Shown here: piece by piece, positions 46,705 to 54,774 of the stretch
Layout: each line of letters begins with the position of its first letter
How positions within the stretch are numbered: the stretch's first letter is position 1
DNA from: Deltaproteobacteria bacterium
GTDB taxonomy: Bacteria; Desulfobacterota; Desulfobulbia; Desulfobulbales; Desulfurivibrionaceae
DNA: 64,000 bases
Assembly (NCBI GenBank): GCA_026388695.1
Contig: JAPLJH010000092.1
Span: 1 to 64,000, forward strand
Reading direction: 5' to 3'
Made by a program: the position numbers and the translations under genes
The notes under the pieces: model-generated
The model's input: only the letters and a program-made list of their open reading frames with translations
Database searches by the model: none
Told to the model about the DNA's origin: nothing

Positions 46705-47429
46705 TGACGCAAATGATCCTGATCGTGGAGGATGAACCGAAACTGGCGGAGGTATTACGCGACTATCTGCGGCATGCGGGATTCAAGACCTTCTGGATCG
46801 TCAGCGGATCGGCGGCGGTTCCCTGGGTACGGGAGCACGCCCCTGCTCTGATCCTGCTGGACCTGATGCTGCCCGAACGTAACGGCCTGGAAATCTGCCG
46901 GGATATCCGCACCTTCTCGTCCGTGCCGATCATCATGATCACCGCCCGGATTGAGGAGATCGACCGACTCCAGGGCTTGGAGTCGGGGGCGGACGACTAC
47001 ATCTGCAAACCGTTCAGCCCCCGAGAGGTGGTAGCCAGGGTCAGGGCGGTGCTCAGGCGAACCGAGGTCGCCTCATCCTCAACCGTCGGCCTGACTCTGG
47101 ATCAATCCCGCTACCAGGCCACACTGAACGGCTACGACCTGGATCTCACCGCTGTCGAGTTTAATTTACTGAAATTCCTTTCCTCAAAGACGGGACAGGT
47201 CTGCACCCGCCAGCAGTTGATGGACAGCATCTATCCCGACGAGCGGATTGTGGCCGACCGAACCATCGACAGTCATATCAAGAAACTGCGCAAAAAGATC
47301 GCCCTGTGCAGCGGCGACGCAGAGTTCATCCATTCTGTATATGGGGTGGGATACAAATTTGAGCTGCGAGACGGGGCGGTGGGGTTATCGGGAAGAGAGG
47401 CGGGGGGTTCTCTGAGCCCATTGGTTTAA
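46698..47429 (+). CDS. baeR: BaeR-like OmpR-family response regulator
   Basis: The 243 residues comprise a receiver domain (phospho-Asp in ILLDLMLPERNG, Lys in ADDYICKPFSPREVVARV) and a winged-helix output domain (SKTGQVCTRQQLMDSIYPDERIVADRTIDSHIKKLRKKI). GLESGADDYICKPFSPREVV closely follows BaeR. The C-terminus has an extra Gly-rich tail of about 20 residues. It is coupled to the kinase gene. Confidence 0.92.
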   Translation: MLMTQMILIVEDEPKLAEVLRDYLRHAGFKTFWIVSGSAAVPWVREHAPALILLDLMLPERNGLEICRDIRTFSSVPIIMITARIEEIDRLQGLESGADDYICKPFSPREVVARVRAVLRRTEVASSSTVGLTLDQSRYQATLNGYDLDLTAVEFNLLKFLSSKTGQVCTRQQLMDSIYPDERIVADRTIDSHIKKLRKKIALCSGDAEFIHSVYGVGYKFELRDGAVGLSGREAGGSLSPLV

Positions 47430-47470
47430 AAGGGAAAGTTCCCCGAAGACTTTTTTTATCTTTGGGTTAT

Positions 47471-47496
47471 GGACATTTTTGTCGGCCCCTGGGGGA
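47471..47496 (+). repeat. 27-bp dispersed repeat, copy 2
   Basis: GGACATTTTTGTCGGCCCCTGGGGGA, matching 44070-44096 except for one missing T. It lies between baeR and the converging ynfA-like gene. Together the copies flank the EF-hand/BaeSR segment in direct orientation. Confidence 0.7.
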
Positions 47497-47511
47497 TTGG
47501 CAGCATGACGC

Positions 47512-47859
47512 TCAAGAAGGACGCGGCCAGTACATGATGATTATCACCCCCAGCAGGGCCACGATACCCCCAAGGATATCGAACCTGTCGGGCTCTATCC
47601 TATCAACTTGCCAACCCCAAAGGATTGAGAGAACAATAAAAACACCGCCATACGCTGCGTAGACACGACCGAAATGCGCTGGCTGAAAAGTGGGAATTAT
47701 CGCATAGAGCATAAGCACGAATGCTCCGACAAGCGCGTACCACGCGGGTTTCCCTTCACGCAGCCATAGCCAGACAAGATATCCGCCGCCAATCTCACAC
47801 AGCCCGGCAAGAACAAAATAAAAAATGGAGGTGATTATCTCTATGGTTCCCATTTGCAT
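47512..47859 (-). CDS. UPF0060 (YnfA-like) membrane protein
   Basis: The 115-residue small multidrug-resistance-like protein has four membrane helices: [63 protein letters not shown] and [19 protein letters not shown]. Motif [12 protein letters not shown] and [13 protein letters not shown] are hallmarks of the family. Transported compound unknown. Confidence 0.93.
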   Translation of the reverse strand: MQMGTIEIITSIFYFVLAGLCEIGGGYLVWLWLREGKPAWYALVGAFVLMLYAIIPTFQPAHFGRVYAAYGGVFIVLSILWGWQVDRIEPDRFDILGGIVALLGVIIIMYWPRPS

Positions 47860-47967
47860 ATATTCCTACGCAAGGGTTTCTTCTAAAACAGACAAACGCC
47901 AAAGAGCGAGCAAAGTCCTTCTTGGCCTCCACTCGCTCTTTGGCAAAACAGCAAGAGAGCCGCTGCC

Positions 47968-48189
47968 TCACACCCACCAGATCTGCCGCTTGGCCGGGTT
48001 GCCGTTTTTCTCAAAGACATCGCCTGACTCTTTGAGCACCACGTCAAGCTCCTCAACGGTGAAATGATAGCCGTCTTCCGCAGCCAGAACGACAAACTCC
48101 TCTCGGGTACCAGGGACATCATATTTGGCCCGCACATGTTTATCTCCGCCGCCGGCAACCAGCAATGCCTCTACGTCTTTTCTCGCCAT
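47968..48189 (-). CDS. Nif11-domain small protein
   Basis: The 73-residue protein carries the Nif11 pattern EEFVVLAAEDGYHFTVEELDVVLKE. Nif11 proteins were first noticed near nif genes, and relatives act as leader peptides of ribosomal peptides. No modifying enzyme or transporter is nearby and the C-terminal tail is short, so a nitrogen-linked role is more likely than a natural product precursor. It is near the 3' end of the long nifHDK transcript. Confidence 0.75.
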   Translation of the reverse strand: MARKDVEALLVAGGGDKHVRAKYDVPGTREEFVVLAAEDGYHFTVEELDVVLKESGDVFEKNGNPAKRQIWWV

Positions 48190-48211
48190 GGTCTTTCTCC
48201 TTATAATACAA

Positions 48212-48667
48212 TCAATTAATAACAGAGGTCATAATTCGCGACTGAACTTCCAAGGCAAGTTTGAGCATGCCGCCTATCTGCCCCATGGTCGGGGGGGTGA
48301 TGGAATAGCTCTCTACATCGCAGATATCCTGAAATCCATCCCAAGCCTTAAGCGCTTCCCCAAGACCCGCCAGTTCGCCGGGCAGAAACTCATCAATGGC
48401 TTCCACCAAATCGTGCATGGTGTGGTTGTATGGCAGCTTGCCGTTTTTCATGAGCAAAGCCATGATCAGTTTTTCAATGGCCATGGCCACCAAATTATAC
48501 AGAATCGCTGTGGTGAAGGCTTCTTTCCTCTGAGTATAGGCATTGTTGGCCGTGGCCAGGAACTGATTGCCCTCCTCAAGAAAATCTTGCCATCCCTTGA
48601 TGGCTTCGCTTTTGACCTCGGGAAACCCTGCCAGGGTAACAACCGGTTTCTTCCCTGATTCTTTCAT
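48212..48667 (-). CDS. HEPN-like small helical protein in the nif operon
   Basis: The 151-residue all-helical protein has ILYNLVAMAIEKLIMALLMKNGKLPYNHTMHDLVEAIDEFLPGELAGLGEALKAWDGFQDICD. The EK-x-I-x-ALL followed by HdL pattern is that of HEPN domains, though no strict RxxxxH nuclease motif is seen. The ATG at 48667 has GGAGG upstream; the listed start overlaps the GNAT gene. It lies between GNAT and Nif11 genes. Function unknown. Confidence 0.6.
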   Translation of the reverse strand: MKESGKKPVVTLAGFPEVKSEAIKGWQDFLEEGNQFLATANNAYTQRKEAFTTAILYNLVAMAIEKLIMALLMKNGKLPYNHTMHDLVEAIDEFLPGELAGLGEALKAWDGFQDICDVESYSITPPTMGQIGGMLKLALEVQSRIMTSVIN

Positions 48668-48683
48668 GGTTCTCCCTCCTTGC

Positions 48684-49133
48684 TTATAGTCGTCTGCGCT
48701 GGCAGATAAGCTCGGTGGGCTGCCACCCAAGCTTGCGGTAAAATCCCAGAGCCGTTGCATTATTCCGGTCGGCCAGAAGTTGAAGACGCCCGACCTTTCT
48801 GCCCACAGCCCATTGCTCCAGGGCCGTCATCAATTCTCGTCCTATCCCCCTCCCTTGCCATGGTTCGGCAATCACCACATCCTCCACCAACAGAGCAAAA
48901 CCTCCCTCGGCCGTGGAGATGGTGAGTTGCCCGGAACACATACCAATGACCTGTCCCGCTGTCTCGGCAACCAGAATAACCGCTGTCTCGTGGGCCAAAA
49001 GCATTGCAAGCCCCTGGCGCTGCCGGGCTGCATCAAAATCAAAGTCCGCCTCGATGGAAAAAAGGATCTGGAGTAAATCCACCAGGGCAGCAAGATCAGC
49101 AGGCCTGCCGGGTCGTATCACGACTTGTGCCAT
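48684..49133 (-). CDS. GNAT-family N-acetyltransferase
   Basis: The 149-residue acetyltransferase has the acetyl-CoA motif VVIAEPWQGRGIGRELMTALEQWA and the C-terminal NATALGFYRKLGWQPT. GNAT genes appear near the nif genes of several anaerobes, but the substrate is unknown. The ATG at 49133 with GGAAGG upstream is preferred to the listed 49178, which overlaps the previous gene. Confidence 0.85.
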   Translation of the reverse strand: MAQVVIRPGRPADLAALVDLLQILFSIEADFDFDAARQRQGLAMLLAHETAVILVAETAGQVIGMCSGQLTISTAEGGFALLVEDVVIAEPWQGRGIGRELMTALEQWAVGRKVGRLQLLADRNNATALGFYRKLGWQPTELICQRRRL

Positions 49134-49149
49134 GGCCCGACCTTCCGAC

Positions 49150-49449
49150 CTAGCCACTGAACTCGATACGGATGGCATCCTCTCCCTCCGGGATCAAGGT
49201 GTAGTGCGTTCCGCGGGTAAATTGCATTGCCTGGTTGCACGCGACCTCCTGCAATCTCTCTATATCGCCGTGCACCGTGGCCTCGTCCGCCTCGCTGTTC
49301 ACATGAATCTTGACCTCTTGGTCATTGTCGGTGAACTGGAGCAAAAAGGAATTATGCTCCATAAAAACCAGGTCATCGTAGGCATAGGAGATACCCATCC
49401 CTGCCGCCTCGACAATGGTTTTGACCATCCCCAGGGGGTTTAGGCTCAT
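49150..49449 (-). CDS. unknown small nif-operon protein
   Basis: The 99-residue acidic protein MSLNPLGMVKTIVEAAGMGISYAYDDLVFMEHNSFLLQF is not one I recognise. It lacks Cys clusters apart from one Cys, and looks alpha/beta. It lies in line with the nif operon between a zinc-ribbon gene and the GNAT gene, with GGGAGG before its ATG. Its role cannot be stated. Confidence 0.65.
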   Translation of the reverse strand: MSLNPLGMVKTIVEAAGMGISYAYDDLVFMEHNSFLLQFTDNDQEVKIHVNSEADEATVHGDIERLQEVACNQAMQFTRGTHYTLIPEGEDAIRIEFSG

Positions 49450-49513
49450 CTCGTATTCCTCCCTTCTGACAGTTTAAGCAAATCTTCTTTGTCTCCACCC
49501 CACCCAAGCCAGC

Positions 49514-49699
49514 TCATAAATCTTCGGATTTACTGAGGGTGTAGGTGTCCCGCCATCTGGCGCCGCAGGTTGCGCAAAACATGGAGACCTGCACCTGATC
49601 GGTTCCTGTTTTTTCCGGTGGCGCACTCGCCTTAATTGCCTTGGAACCGCATTTAGGACAGTGGCCGCCCTTGGACTCCAGGTATGACTTGAAGGTCAT
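49514..49699 (-). CDS. small zinc-ribbon protein in the nif operon
   Basis: The 61-residue protein has two CxxC pairs: GHCPKCGSKAI and FCATCGARWRDTYTL, forming a zinc ribbon. It is compact with no other domain. It starts 11 bp after the ferredoxin gene. Possible RNA- or protein-binding role; no function is known to me. Confidence 0.7.
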   Translation of the reverse strand: MTFKSYLESKGGHCPKCGSKAIKASAPPEKTGTDQVQVSMFCATCGARWRDTYTLSKSEDL

Positions 49700-49710
49700 C
49701 TGTCTCCGCC

Positions 49711-50016
49711 CTATGCGGTGATGAGATAGTCGGCAGCAGGGGCGCCATTCTCTAAGCCGTCAAGGATCGCGTCGATCGCCTCTTCACTGTCCACACCCTT
49801 GAACCACCAGTTCTCCGGCTGGATCACCATGATGGGCCCGGAATCGCATTGTTTGAGACAGGTGGTGGCGCTGATCAGGCAGTCCAGCCCCCGGTCGAGC
49901 ACCTCTTCTTCGATGTATTGCAGAAACCCTTCGGTCTGCTTGTGGCAAATGCCCTTCTTGTCGCCGGCAACCCGGAAACTCTGGCAAACGATGATCTGAC
50001 GCGCTGGTATAGCCAT
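49711..50016 (-). CDS. thioredoxin-like (2Fe-2S) ferredoxin
   Basis: The 101-residue protein shows the thioredoxin-like ferredoxin pattern: C11QSFR, GICHKQTEGF, then ATTCLKQCDSGPIMVIQPENWWFKGV. This Cys arrangement binds one [2Fe-2S] cluster, as in the 24-kDa subunit of complex I. Homologues are common in nif clusters and are assumed to serve electron transfer or cluster delivery. It lies 34 bp after the NifB-like gene. Confidence 0.85.
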   Translation of the reverse strand: MAIPARQIIVCQSFRVAGDKKGICHKQTEGFLQYIEEEVLDRGLDCLISATTCLKQCDSGPIMVIQPENWWFKGVDSEEAIDAILDGLENGAPAADYLITA

Positions 50017-50050
50017 GGGGATATCTCCTTATTGTGACGAATTCTCTCTT

Positions 50051-51202
50051 TTATTTTTTACACTTCACTTTTTTGCCACCGCCGAACAGCACATCCACCG
50101 TGCCTTCGACATTGTCCTCCAGTAAAAGCACCGTCAGACCGAGGCTAGATAAAATATCCCGCGGCTTTTGCCCCGCACTGGCGGCCATAAGCACAAAACA
50201 ATCAGTTAAAATTTCCGCCACCTGCTGCCAGCGGTTGTCGCCACTGCCGGGCTCGGGAAGATCACGGGTCCCGAGCAGACAGGCGAGGCCGTCTTCCCTT
50301 GGACCATAGATCAGGGCCTTAATGGCCTGACCGAGATGAAGATCTATATCCATGCCGTTGGAGCTAAGCACAGCCACATTGGGCCTGGCCGTGGTCGGCT
50401 TGGGCACGCTTAAGGTTCCTCCATCGGCCGGGGGGATGCTCTCGCCCCGGGGCGACTCTTCCGGCAGGCAAACGACCGGGATGTGTTGACCCGCCTTCTT
50501 TGCCAGAGCCGCCATTGTCTCCACCGAAGGCTGAGGCAGTCTCTCTTCCGTTTTCAGCCATCCCTTCCCTGGCCCTGGCAGCAGACTTATGGAGTCAGCG
50601 CCAAGAGCGTAGGCCTGGCGGGCAATCTCCTCAATTTCGTCTTCATTGATCCCTCCATACACCGTGGTCTGGATGGAGACCGCAATACCTGCCGCTTTGC
50701 AGGCCGCGATTCCCTTGGCCTGCTCCTCGATCAGTATCTCTGCCCCTTCTGCCAGGGGGGTATTCCGTTTGCCCGGTCGAATCCAGGTATAGATTTTCTT
50801 GACTGTCTGCGGAGTAACCGCGTCCAGCAGCAGGGTGACCCTGGCAACTCCGTGTTCGGCCAACAGTGTGGCATGCTCGGCCAGGCCGAGACCCAGGGTG
50901 GTAATGCCCAGGGGCAAATCAGGATAGTGCTCCCGCAACATAGCCAGGATATCCCGGGTCATGGTCACGGTGGCCAGAGGGTCCCCCGGGCCATGGAGAT
51001 CCAGGCCGGCGATATCGCTTCCCTGGGCCAGCAAATCGGCAATCCAGGTAAGCGCTCCCCGGAGGGGCACCGCCTGGGGCAGTTTGTCCTCCCCGCAGAA
51101 ACGAATCCGGGCCGCAGCCTGAGGAGCCACCGGCAGAATAAGCCACTGGGGAATCTTGCCGCCGCACCCTTGCTTGGTCTTGGGAAAATGAACAATAGTC
51201 AT
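50051..51202 (-). CDS. NifB paralogue lacking the radical SAM cluster
   Basis: The 383 residues align with NifB along most of its length: LPVAPQAAARIRFCGEDKL in place of LPVAPNCNIKCNYCDRKYDC, LDLHGPGDPLATVTM, VTLLLDAVTPQTVKKIYTWIR, VYGGINEDEI, and a NifX-like tail (NVAVLSSNGMDIDLHLGQAIKALIYG). The CxxxCxxC ligands and the later CxxC are gone, so it should not cleave SAM. It ends in a basic KKVKCKK. It lies 118 bp after nifK. Possibly a carrier or chaperone for NifB-co or FeMo-co. Confidence 0.82.
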   Translation of the reverse strand: MTIVHFPKTKQGCGGKIPQWLILPVAPQAAARIRFCGEDKLPQAVPLRGALTWIADLLAQGSDIAGLDLHGPGDPLATVTMTRDILAMLREHYPDLPLGITTLGLGLAEHATLLAEHGVARVTLLLDAVTPQTVKKIYTWIRPGKRNTPLAEGAEILIEEQAKGIAACKAAGIAVSIQTTVYGGINEDEIEEIARQAYALGADSISLLPGPGKGWLKTEERLPQPSVETMAALAKKAGQHIPVVCLPEESPRGESIPPADGGTLSVPKPTTARPNVAVLSSNGMDIDLHLGQAIKALIYGPREDGLACLLGTRDLPEPGSGDNRWQQVAEILTDCFVLMAASAGQKPRDILSSLGLTVLLLEDNVEGTVDVLFGGGKKVKCKK

Positions 51203-51282
51203 CCCGGCCTCCGGTGTAAGGGTAGAGGCGCGACGGGGGAATCACTTCCCCCGCCACCGCCATTTCGTACTCATTTCATGAT

Positions 51283-51307
51283 GGGGACAGATTTGAAATC
51301 TGTCCCC
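51283..51307. repeat. GGGGACAG palindrome after nifK
   Basis: GGGGACAGATTT-G-AAATCTGTCCCC is a 12-bp perfect inverted repeat with a 1-bp centre, 13 bp past the nifK stop. A degenerate sister lies between nifD and nifK at 52715-52737. There is no T-tract. It may mark an RNA processing site or be an old repetitive element. Confidence 0.65.
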
Positions 51308-51320
51308 CAAGTTTCCCAAC

Positions 51321-52694
51321 CTAAAGGACCAGCTCGAACTTTGATTCGGAATCGTCCCGGTCTTTACGATCGAGCAAAACTCCGAGGATTTTCTCCAGCA
51401 GCCTGAGGCCGCCCTTGTACCCTACGGTGGGGAAATACTGATGCCCCTGCCGATCCAGGATGGGAAACCCCCAGCGCACGTATGGAATGTCCTCGTCCCT
51501 GGCAATATACTTGCAGTAGGTGTTGCCGATGATCAGGTCCACCGGCTCGTTCTTGATCCACTGATGGAGCAGGAACATATCCCCCTGGGCCTTGACGTTG
51601 ACCTCGCAGCCCATGTCCTTGGTGATTTCCTTGATCCTTTTTTCAAACTTCTTGCCAGGAGTACCGGTGACAATATGGATCGGCTTCATATCCATGGAGA
51701 CCAAAAACTCGGTCATGGCAATGAGCTGATCCGGATCACCGACCAGGGCGACTTTTTTGCCGTAGAGATACTGGTGCATGTCCGAAATCATGTCCACCAA
51801 CTGCCCGCGCTCATTGACAATCTCATCAGGGATGCTCACCCCGGCGATGGTCCGCAGGGCATCGATGAAACGGTCCGTGGCCATAAGGCCAAAGGGCATA
51901 TCCAATACGCGGCAAGGAACCTTGTGCTTCTTATCGAGTTCACGAGCCGCGTCGGCCGAACACCATTCACCCAGGGCCAAAGTTCCCTTGGAGTCCCCGG
52001 TGCTTTGCAGCTCGGCCACAGTGGTGCCGCCATCCGGAAACATCTTGTACTCGCCGGAGAGCGGGCCGTTGAGCACGCCGGAGGTGTCCGGAAAAAGGAT
52101 AGTTTTCACCCCGATCATCTGAGTGATCCGCTTGATCTCCTCCATGTCGGCAGGCTCCACCCAGCCGGGGATGATATTGACCTTGCCGTTCTTCTTCCCG
52201 GTCGGCTCAGCCATCCCGGCCATGGCTTTGACCATGTTGGAAAAACCGGTGACATGGGACCCCGCATAGCTCGGGGTGGAGGCACTGATCAAATACCTGC
52301 CCTCGGGAACCTTTCCTTCCGCAGCCGCCTTTTTCTTGATCTGGGGAAGATCGTCGCCGATGGTCTCGGAGAGGCAGGTGGTGTGGATCGCTATCACCAC
52401 AGGGTTATAGACGGTGAAGATGTTATTAATGGCCTGCAGCATATTGGCCTGGCCGCCGAAAACCGAGGCACCCTCTGTAAAAGAGCTGGTGGAAGCGGAG
52501 ACCGGTTCCTTGTAATGCCGGGTCAAGGCGGAGCGGTGATACGCGCAGCAGCCCTGGGAGCCATGGCTGTGCGGCAGGCATCCGTGGATGCCGAGAGCCG
52601 CATACATGGCGCCGATGGGCTGACAGGTCTTGGCCGGATTAATGGTCAAGGCCGTGCGCTCGGTAATTTCTGTGGGTGTATGTCGTAAGAGCAT
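51321..52694 (-). CDS. nifK: nitrogenase MoFe protein beta chain (NifK)
   Basis: The 457 residues carry the P-cluster ligands in TCQPIGAMYAALGIHGCLPHSHGSQGCCAYHRS and TTCLSETIGDDLPQ, then SASTPSYAGSHVTGF and VRWGFPILDRQG. The N-terminus is short, as in the anaerobe-type (group II/III) enzymes. GAGG lies 8 bp before the ATG. It is part of the nifH-I1-I2-D-K operon. Confidence 0.98.
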   Translation of the reverse strand: MLLRHTPTEITERTALTINPAKTCQPIGAMYAALGIHGCLPHSHGSQGCCAYHRSALTRHYKEPVSASTSSFTEGASVFGGQANMLQAINNIFTVYNPVVIAIHTTCLSETIGDDLPQIKKKAAAEGKVPEGRYLISASTPSYAGSHVTGFSNMVKAMAGMAEPTGKKNGKVNIIPGWVEPADMEEIKRITQMIGVKTILFPDTSGVLNGPLSGEYKMFPDGGTTVAELQSTGDSKGTLALGEWCSADAARELDKKHKVPCRVLDMPFGLMATDRFIDALRTIAGVSIPDEIVNERGQLVDMISDMHQYLYGKKVALVGDPDQLIAMTEFLVSMDMKPIHIVTGTPGKKFEKRIKEITKDMGCEVNVKAQGDMFLLHQWIKNEPVDLIIGNTYCKYIARDEDIPYVRWGFPILDRQGHQYFPTVGYKGGLRLLEKILGVLLDRKDRDDSESKFELVL

Positions 52695-52714
52695 TGTCGT
52701 ATCCTCTGTTTATT

Positions 52715-52737
52715 GGGACAGGTTTAAAGTCTGGCCC
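52715..52737. repeat. degenerate GGGACAG hairpin between nifD and nifK
   Basis: GGGACAGGTTTAAAGTCTGGCCC, the same 23-bp length as the core of the repeat at 51283-51307. Two of four changes leave G-T pairs in the stem on the plus strand. Confidence 0.5.
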
Positions 52738-52747
52738 TTGCCTTTCA

Positions 52748-54388
52748 TTACTCCCAATTATATGAAGCCGATAGCTGGGGGTTCTTCTGCCAGGGAGCCT
52801 TCATGAAGCTCCAGACCTTGGAGTTCACCAAGCGATCTATTTCCTTGTAGAAGTTTATCGCCCCCTGGAAACCGGCATAAGGGCCGCCGGAGTCATAGCT
52901 ATGGAGCTGCTTCATGGGCACACCCAGTTTCTGGATGGAATATTTCTCCTTGATGCCCGCACAAAAAAGATCCGGCTTCATCAATTCGACGAGTTTTTCC
53001 GCCTCGTACTGGTTCAGGTCGTCGATAATCAGCGTGCCCTTGTCCATGTCCGCTGCCAGGCCGTCATACTGCTTGAACTTATAGCCTGCCTTTTCGAGGG
53101 CCTTCATCTCCTTCTCGCTTTTGCGCGGCTTAAAGCGGGTTTCGTCCGCTTCAACCTCAAGCTCTTCAATGTTACGACTGTCTGCATCCAGCTTGATGTT
53201 GGGCAACACCTGGCGGCCCTCGTAATCATCCTCATGCCCGAACTCATAGCCGGCTGAGATGGTTTTCATCTTGAGCTCGTCAAAGAGTTCCTTGTAATGA
53301 TGGGCCCGGGATCCGCCGACAAACATCATGACGGTCTTATTTTCGGTCCGGGGGGTAATCTCGGCCAAAGCCGCCTCCACCTCGGGCATTTCCTCGGCGA
53401 TAACCTTTTCCACCGTATCGATGAGCGCCTTTTCGCCGAAATACTCGGCGATCTTGCGCAGGCTCTTGGCCGTGGCCTTGGCGCCGATAAAGTTTACCTT
53501 GACCCAGGGAATGCCGTATTTGGTCTCCATCATGTCCGCCACATAGTTGATGGAGCGGTGGCACATAACCGCATTGAGATCCGCGGTATGGGAGGAGGCA
53601 AACTGGTCATAGGTCGAGTTGCCGGAGAAGGTCGAGATGCAGGTGATCCCGCATTTCTTGAAGATCCGGTCGATCTCAAAGCCGTCGCCGCCGATGTTGT
53701 ACTCGCCCAAAAGATTGATCTTATACTTGCCCGGCTTTACCTCGTCGTTGAGGCCCACCAGATGCCTAAACACCTGGTTGTTGGCAATGTGATGGCCCGC
53801 GGACTGGCTCACTCCCTTGTACCCTTCGCAGGAGAAGGCGTAGACGTTGCAATCGCCGAATTTCTCCTTCATGTTCTTTGACACGGTGTGGATATCGTCG
53901 CCGATGAGCCCCACCGGACAGGTGGCGAACACGGCGATGGATTTGGGATGAAAGAGGTCATAGGCCTCCTGGATCGCCTGGGCCAGCTTCTTCTCGCCGC
54001 CGAAGATGATGTCCTGCTCCTGCATGTCCGTGGAAAAGCAGTAGTTCATGTAATTTTCCCCGTCCGGACCGGCATCGGTCTGGTTTCTCCGGGTCAGCCA
54101 GGCATAAAAACTACAGCCGATTGGCCCATGCACCAGGTTGACGATATCGCGGGTCGGCCCCATGATAACGCCCTTGCAGCCGGCATAGGTGCAGCCGCGC
54201 ATGGTGATGATTCCGGGAATGGTGCGCACATTTGCGGTGAGCTCCGGGGTCTCGTTCTGCAGGGCCTCGTTGATCATAATCTGCTTGGCGCGTTTACGGC
54301 CTACCTTGGGCGGATACTTCTCAAGGAGTGCCGACTTGACCTCGGCAGGGGCCCACTGCACCAGCTTTTTCTTTGTTGCTGTTGCCAT
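52748..54388 (-). CDS. nifD: nitrogenase MoFe protein alpha chain (NifD)
   Basis: The 546 residues include the P-cluster Cys in GCTYAGCKGVIMGP, VHGPIGCSFYAWL and ATCPVGLIGDD, the FeMo-co Cys in LNAVMCHRSINYVADMMETKYGIPW, the active-site QSAGHHIANN (the conserved Gln and His), and the homocitrate-side His in MKQLHSYDSGGPYAGF. An insert of about 50 residues (DYEGRQVLPNIKLDADSRNIEELEVEADETRFKPR) marks the group II NifD of anaerobes. A Mo-type enzyme is inferred from nifE, nifN and nifV. Confidence 0.98.
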   Translation of the reverse strand: MATATKKKLVQWAPAEVKSALLEKYPPKVGRKRAKQIMINEALQNETPELTANVRTIPGIITMRGCTYAGCKGVIMGPTRDIVNLVHGPIGCSFYAWLTRRNQTDAGPDGENYMNYCFSTDMQEQDIIFGGEKKLAQAIQEAYDLFHPKSIAVFATCPVGLIGDDIHTVSKNMKEKFGDCNVYAFSCEGYKGVSQSAGHHIANNQVFRHLVGLNDEVKPGKYKINLLGEYNIGGDGFEIDRIFKKCGITCISTFSGNSTYDQFASSHTADLNAVMCHRSINYVADMMETKYGIPWVKVNFIGAKATAKSLRKIAEYFGEKALIDTVEKVIAEEMPEVEAALAEITPRTENKTVMMFVGGSRAHHYKELFDELKMKTISAGYEFGHEDDYEGRQVLPNIKLDADSRNIEELEVEADETRFKPRKSEKEMKALEKAGYKFKQYDGLAADMDKGTLIIDDLNQYEAEKLVELMKPDLFCAGIKEKYSIQKLGVPMKQLHSYDSGGPYAGFQGAINFYKEIDRLVNSKVWSFMKAPWQKNPQLSASYNWE

Positions 54389-54399
54389 TGTATTTCTCC

Positions 54400-54774
54400 T
54401 TATGAGATGGATTTAACGCCCGTCTCGCCTGTCCTGACCCGGACCGCATCGGTAAGAGGCAGAATAAAAACCTTGCCATCGCCGGGCATTCCGGTCTGAT
54501 TCGTATTAATAATTGTCTCCACCACGCAGCCCACCATGGAGTCTTCCACCACTGCGGTGATCATCCGTTTCGGGTAGAGCTTGCCTTTTTCACCCAACAA
54601 CGCGGCGGCTTCTTCATACCCCTGGATTGTGCCTTCAAGGACGGCCGGGCTGACAAATCCCACCCCGCGGCCTTGGGCCTCATGGGCAAAGAAGGCGTCC
54701 ACGCCGCAGTCGGTGAGGGCCTGTTTGGTCTGATTCATCATGTTTATGCGCACGATGGCGATGACCTCTTTCAT
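54400..54774 (-). CDS. nifI2: nitrogen regulatory PII-like protein NifI2
   Basis: The 124-residue PII relative starts MKEVIAIVRINMMNQTKQALTDCGVDAFF, has the NifI2-type T loop (EAQGRGVGFVSPAVLEGTIQGYEEAAALLGEKGKLYPKRM), and ends GKVFILPLTDAVRVRTGETG. NifI1 and NifI2 form a hetero-oligomer that inhibits MoFe protein when ammonium is available, relieved by 2-oxoglutarate. It overlaps nifI1 by 4 nt. Confidence 0.96.
   Translation of the reverse strand: MKEVIAIVRINMMNQTKQALTDCGVDAFFAHEAQGRGVGFVSPAVLEGTIQGYEEAAALLGEKGKLYPKRMITAVVEDSMVGCVVETIINTNQTGMPGDGKVFILPLTDAVRVRTGETGVKSIS

Noticed and set aside
47883-48158. 91-aa minus-strand ORF overlapping the Nif11 gene
   Set aside because: Out of frame with the Nif11 protein, which has recognisable family motifs and a good RBS.
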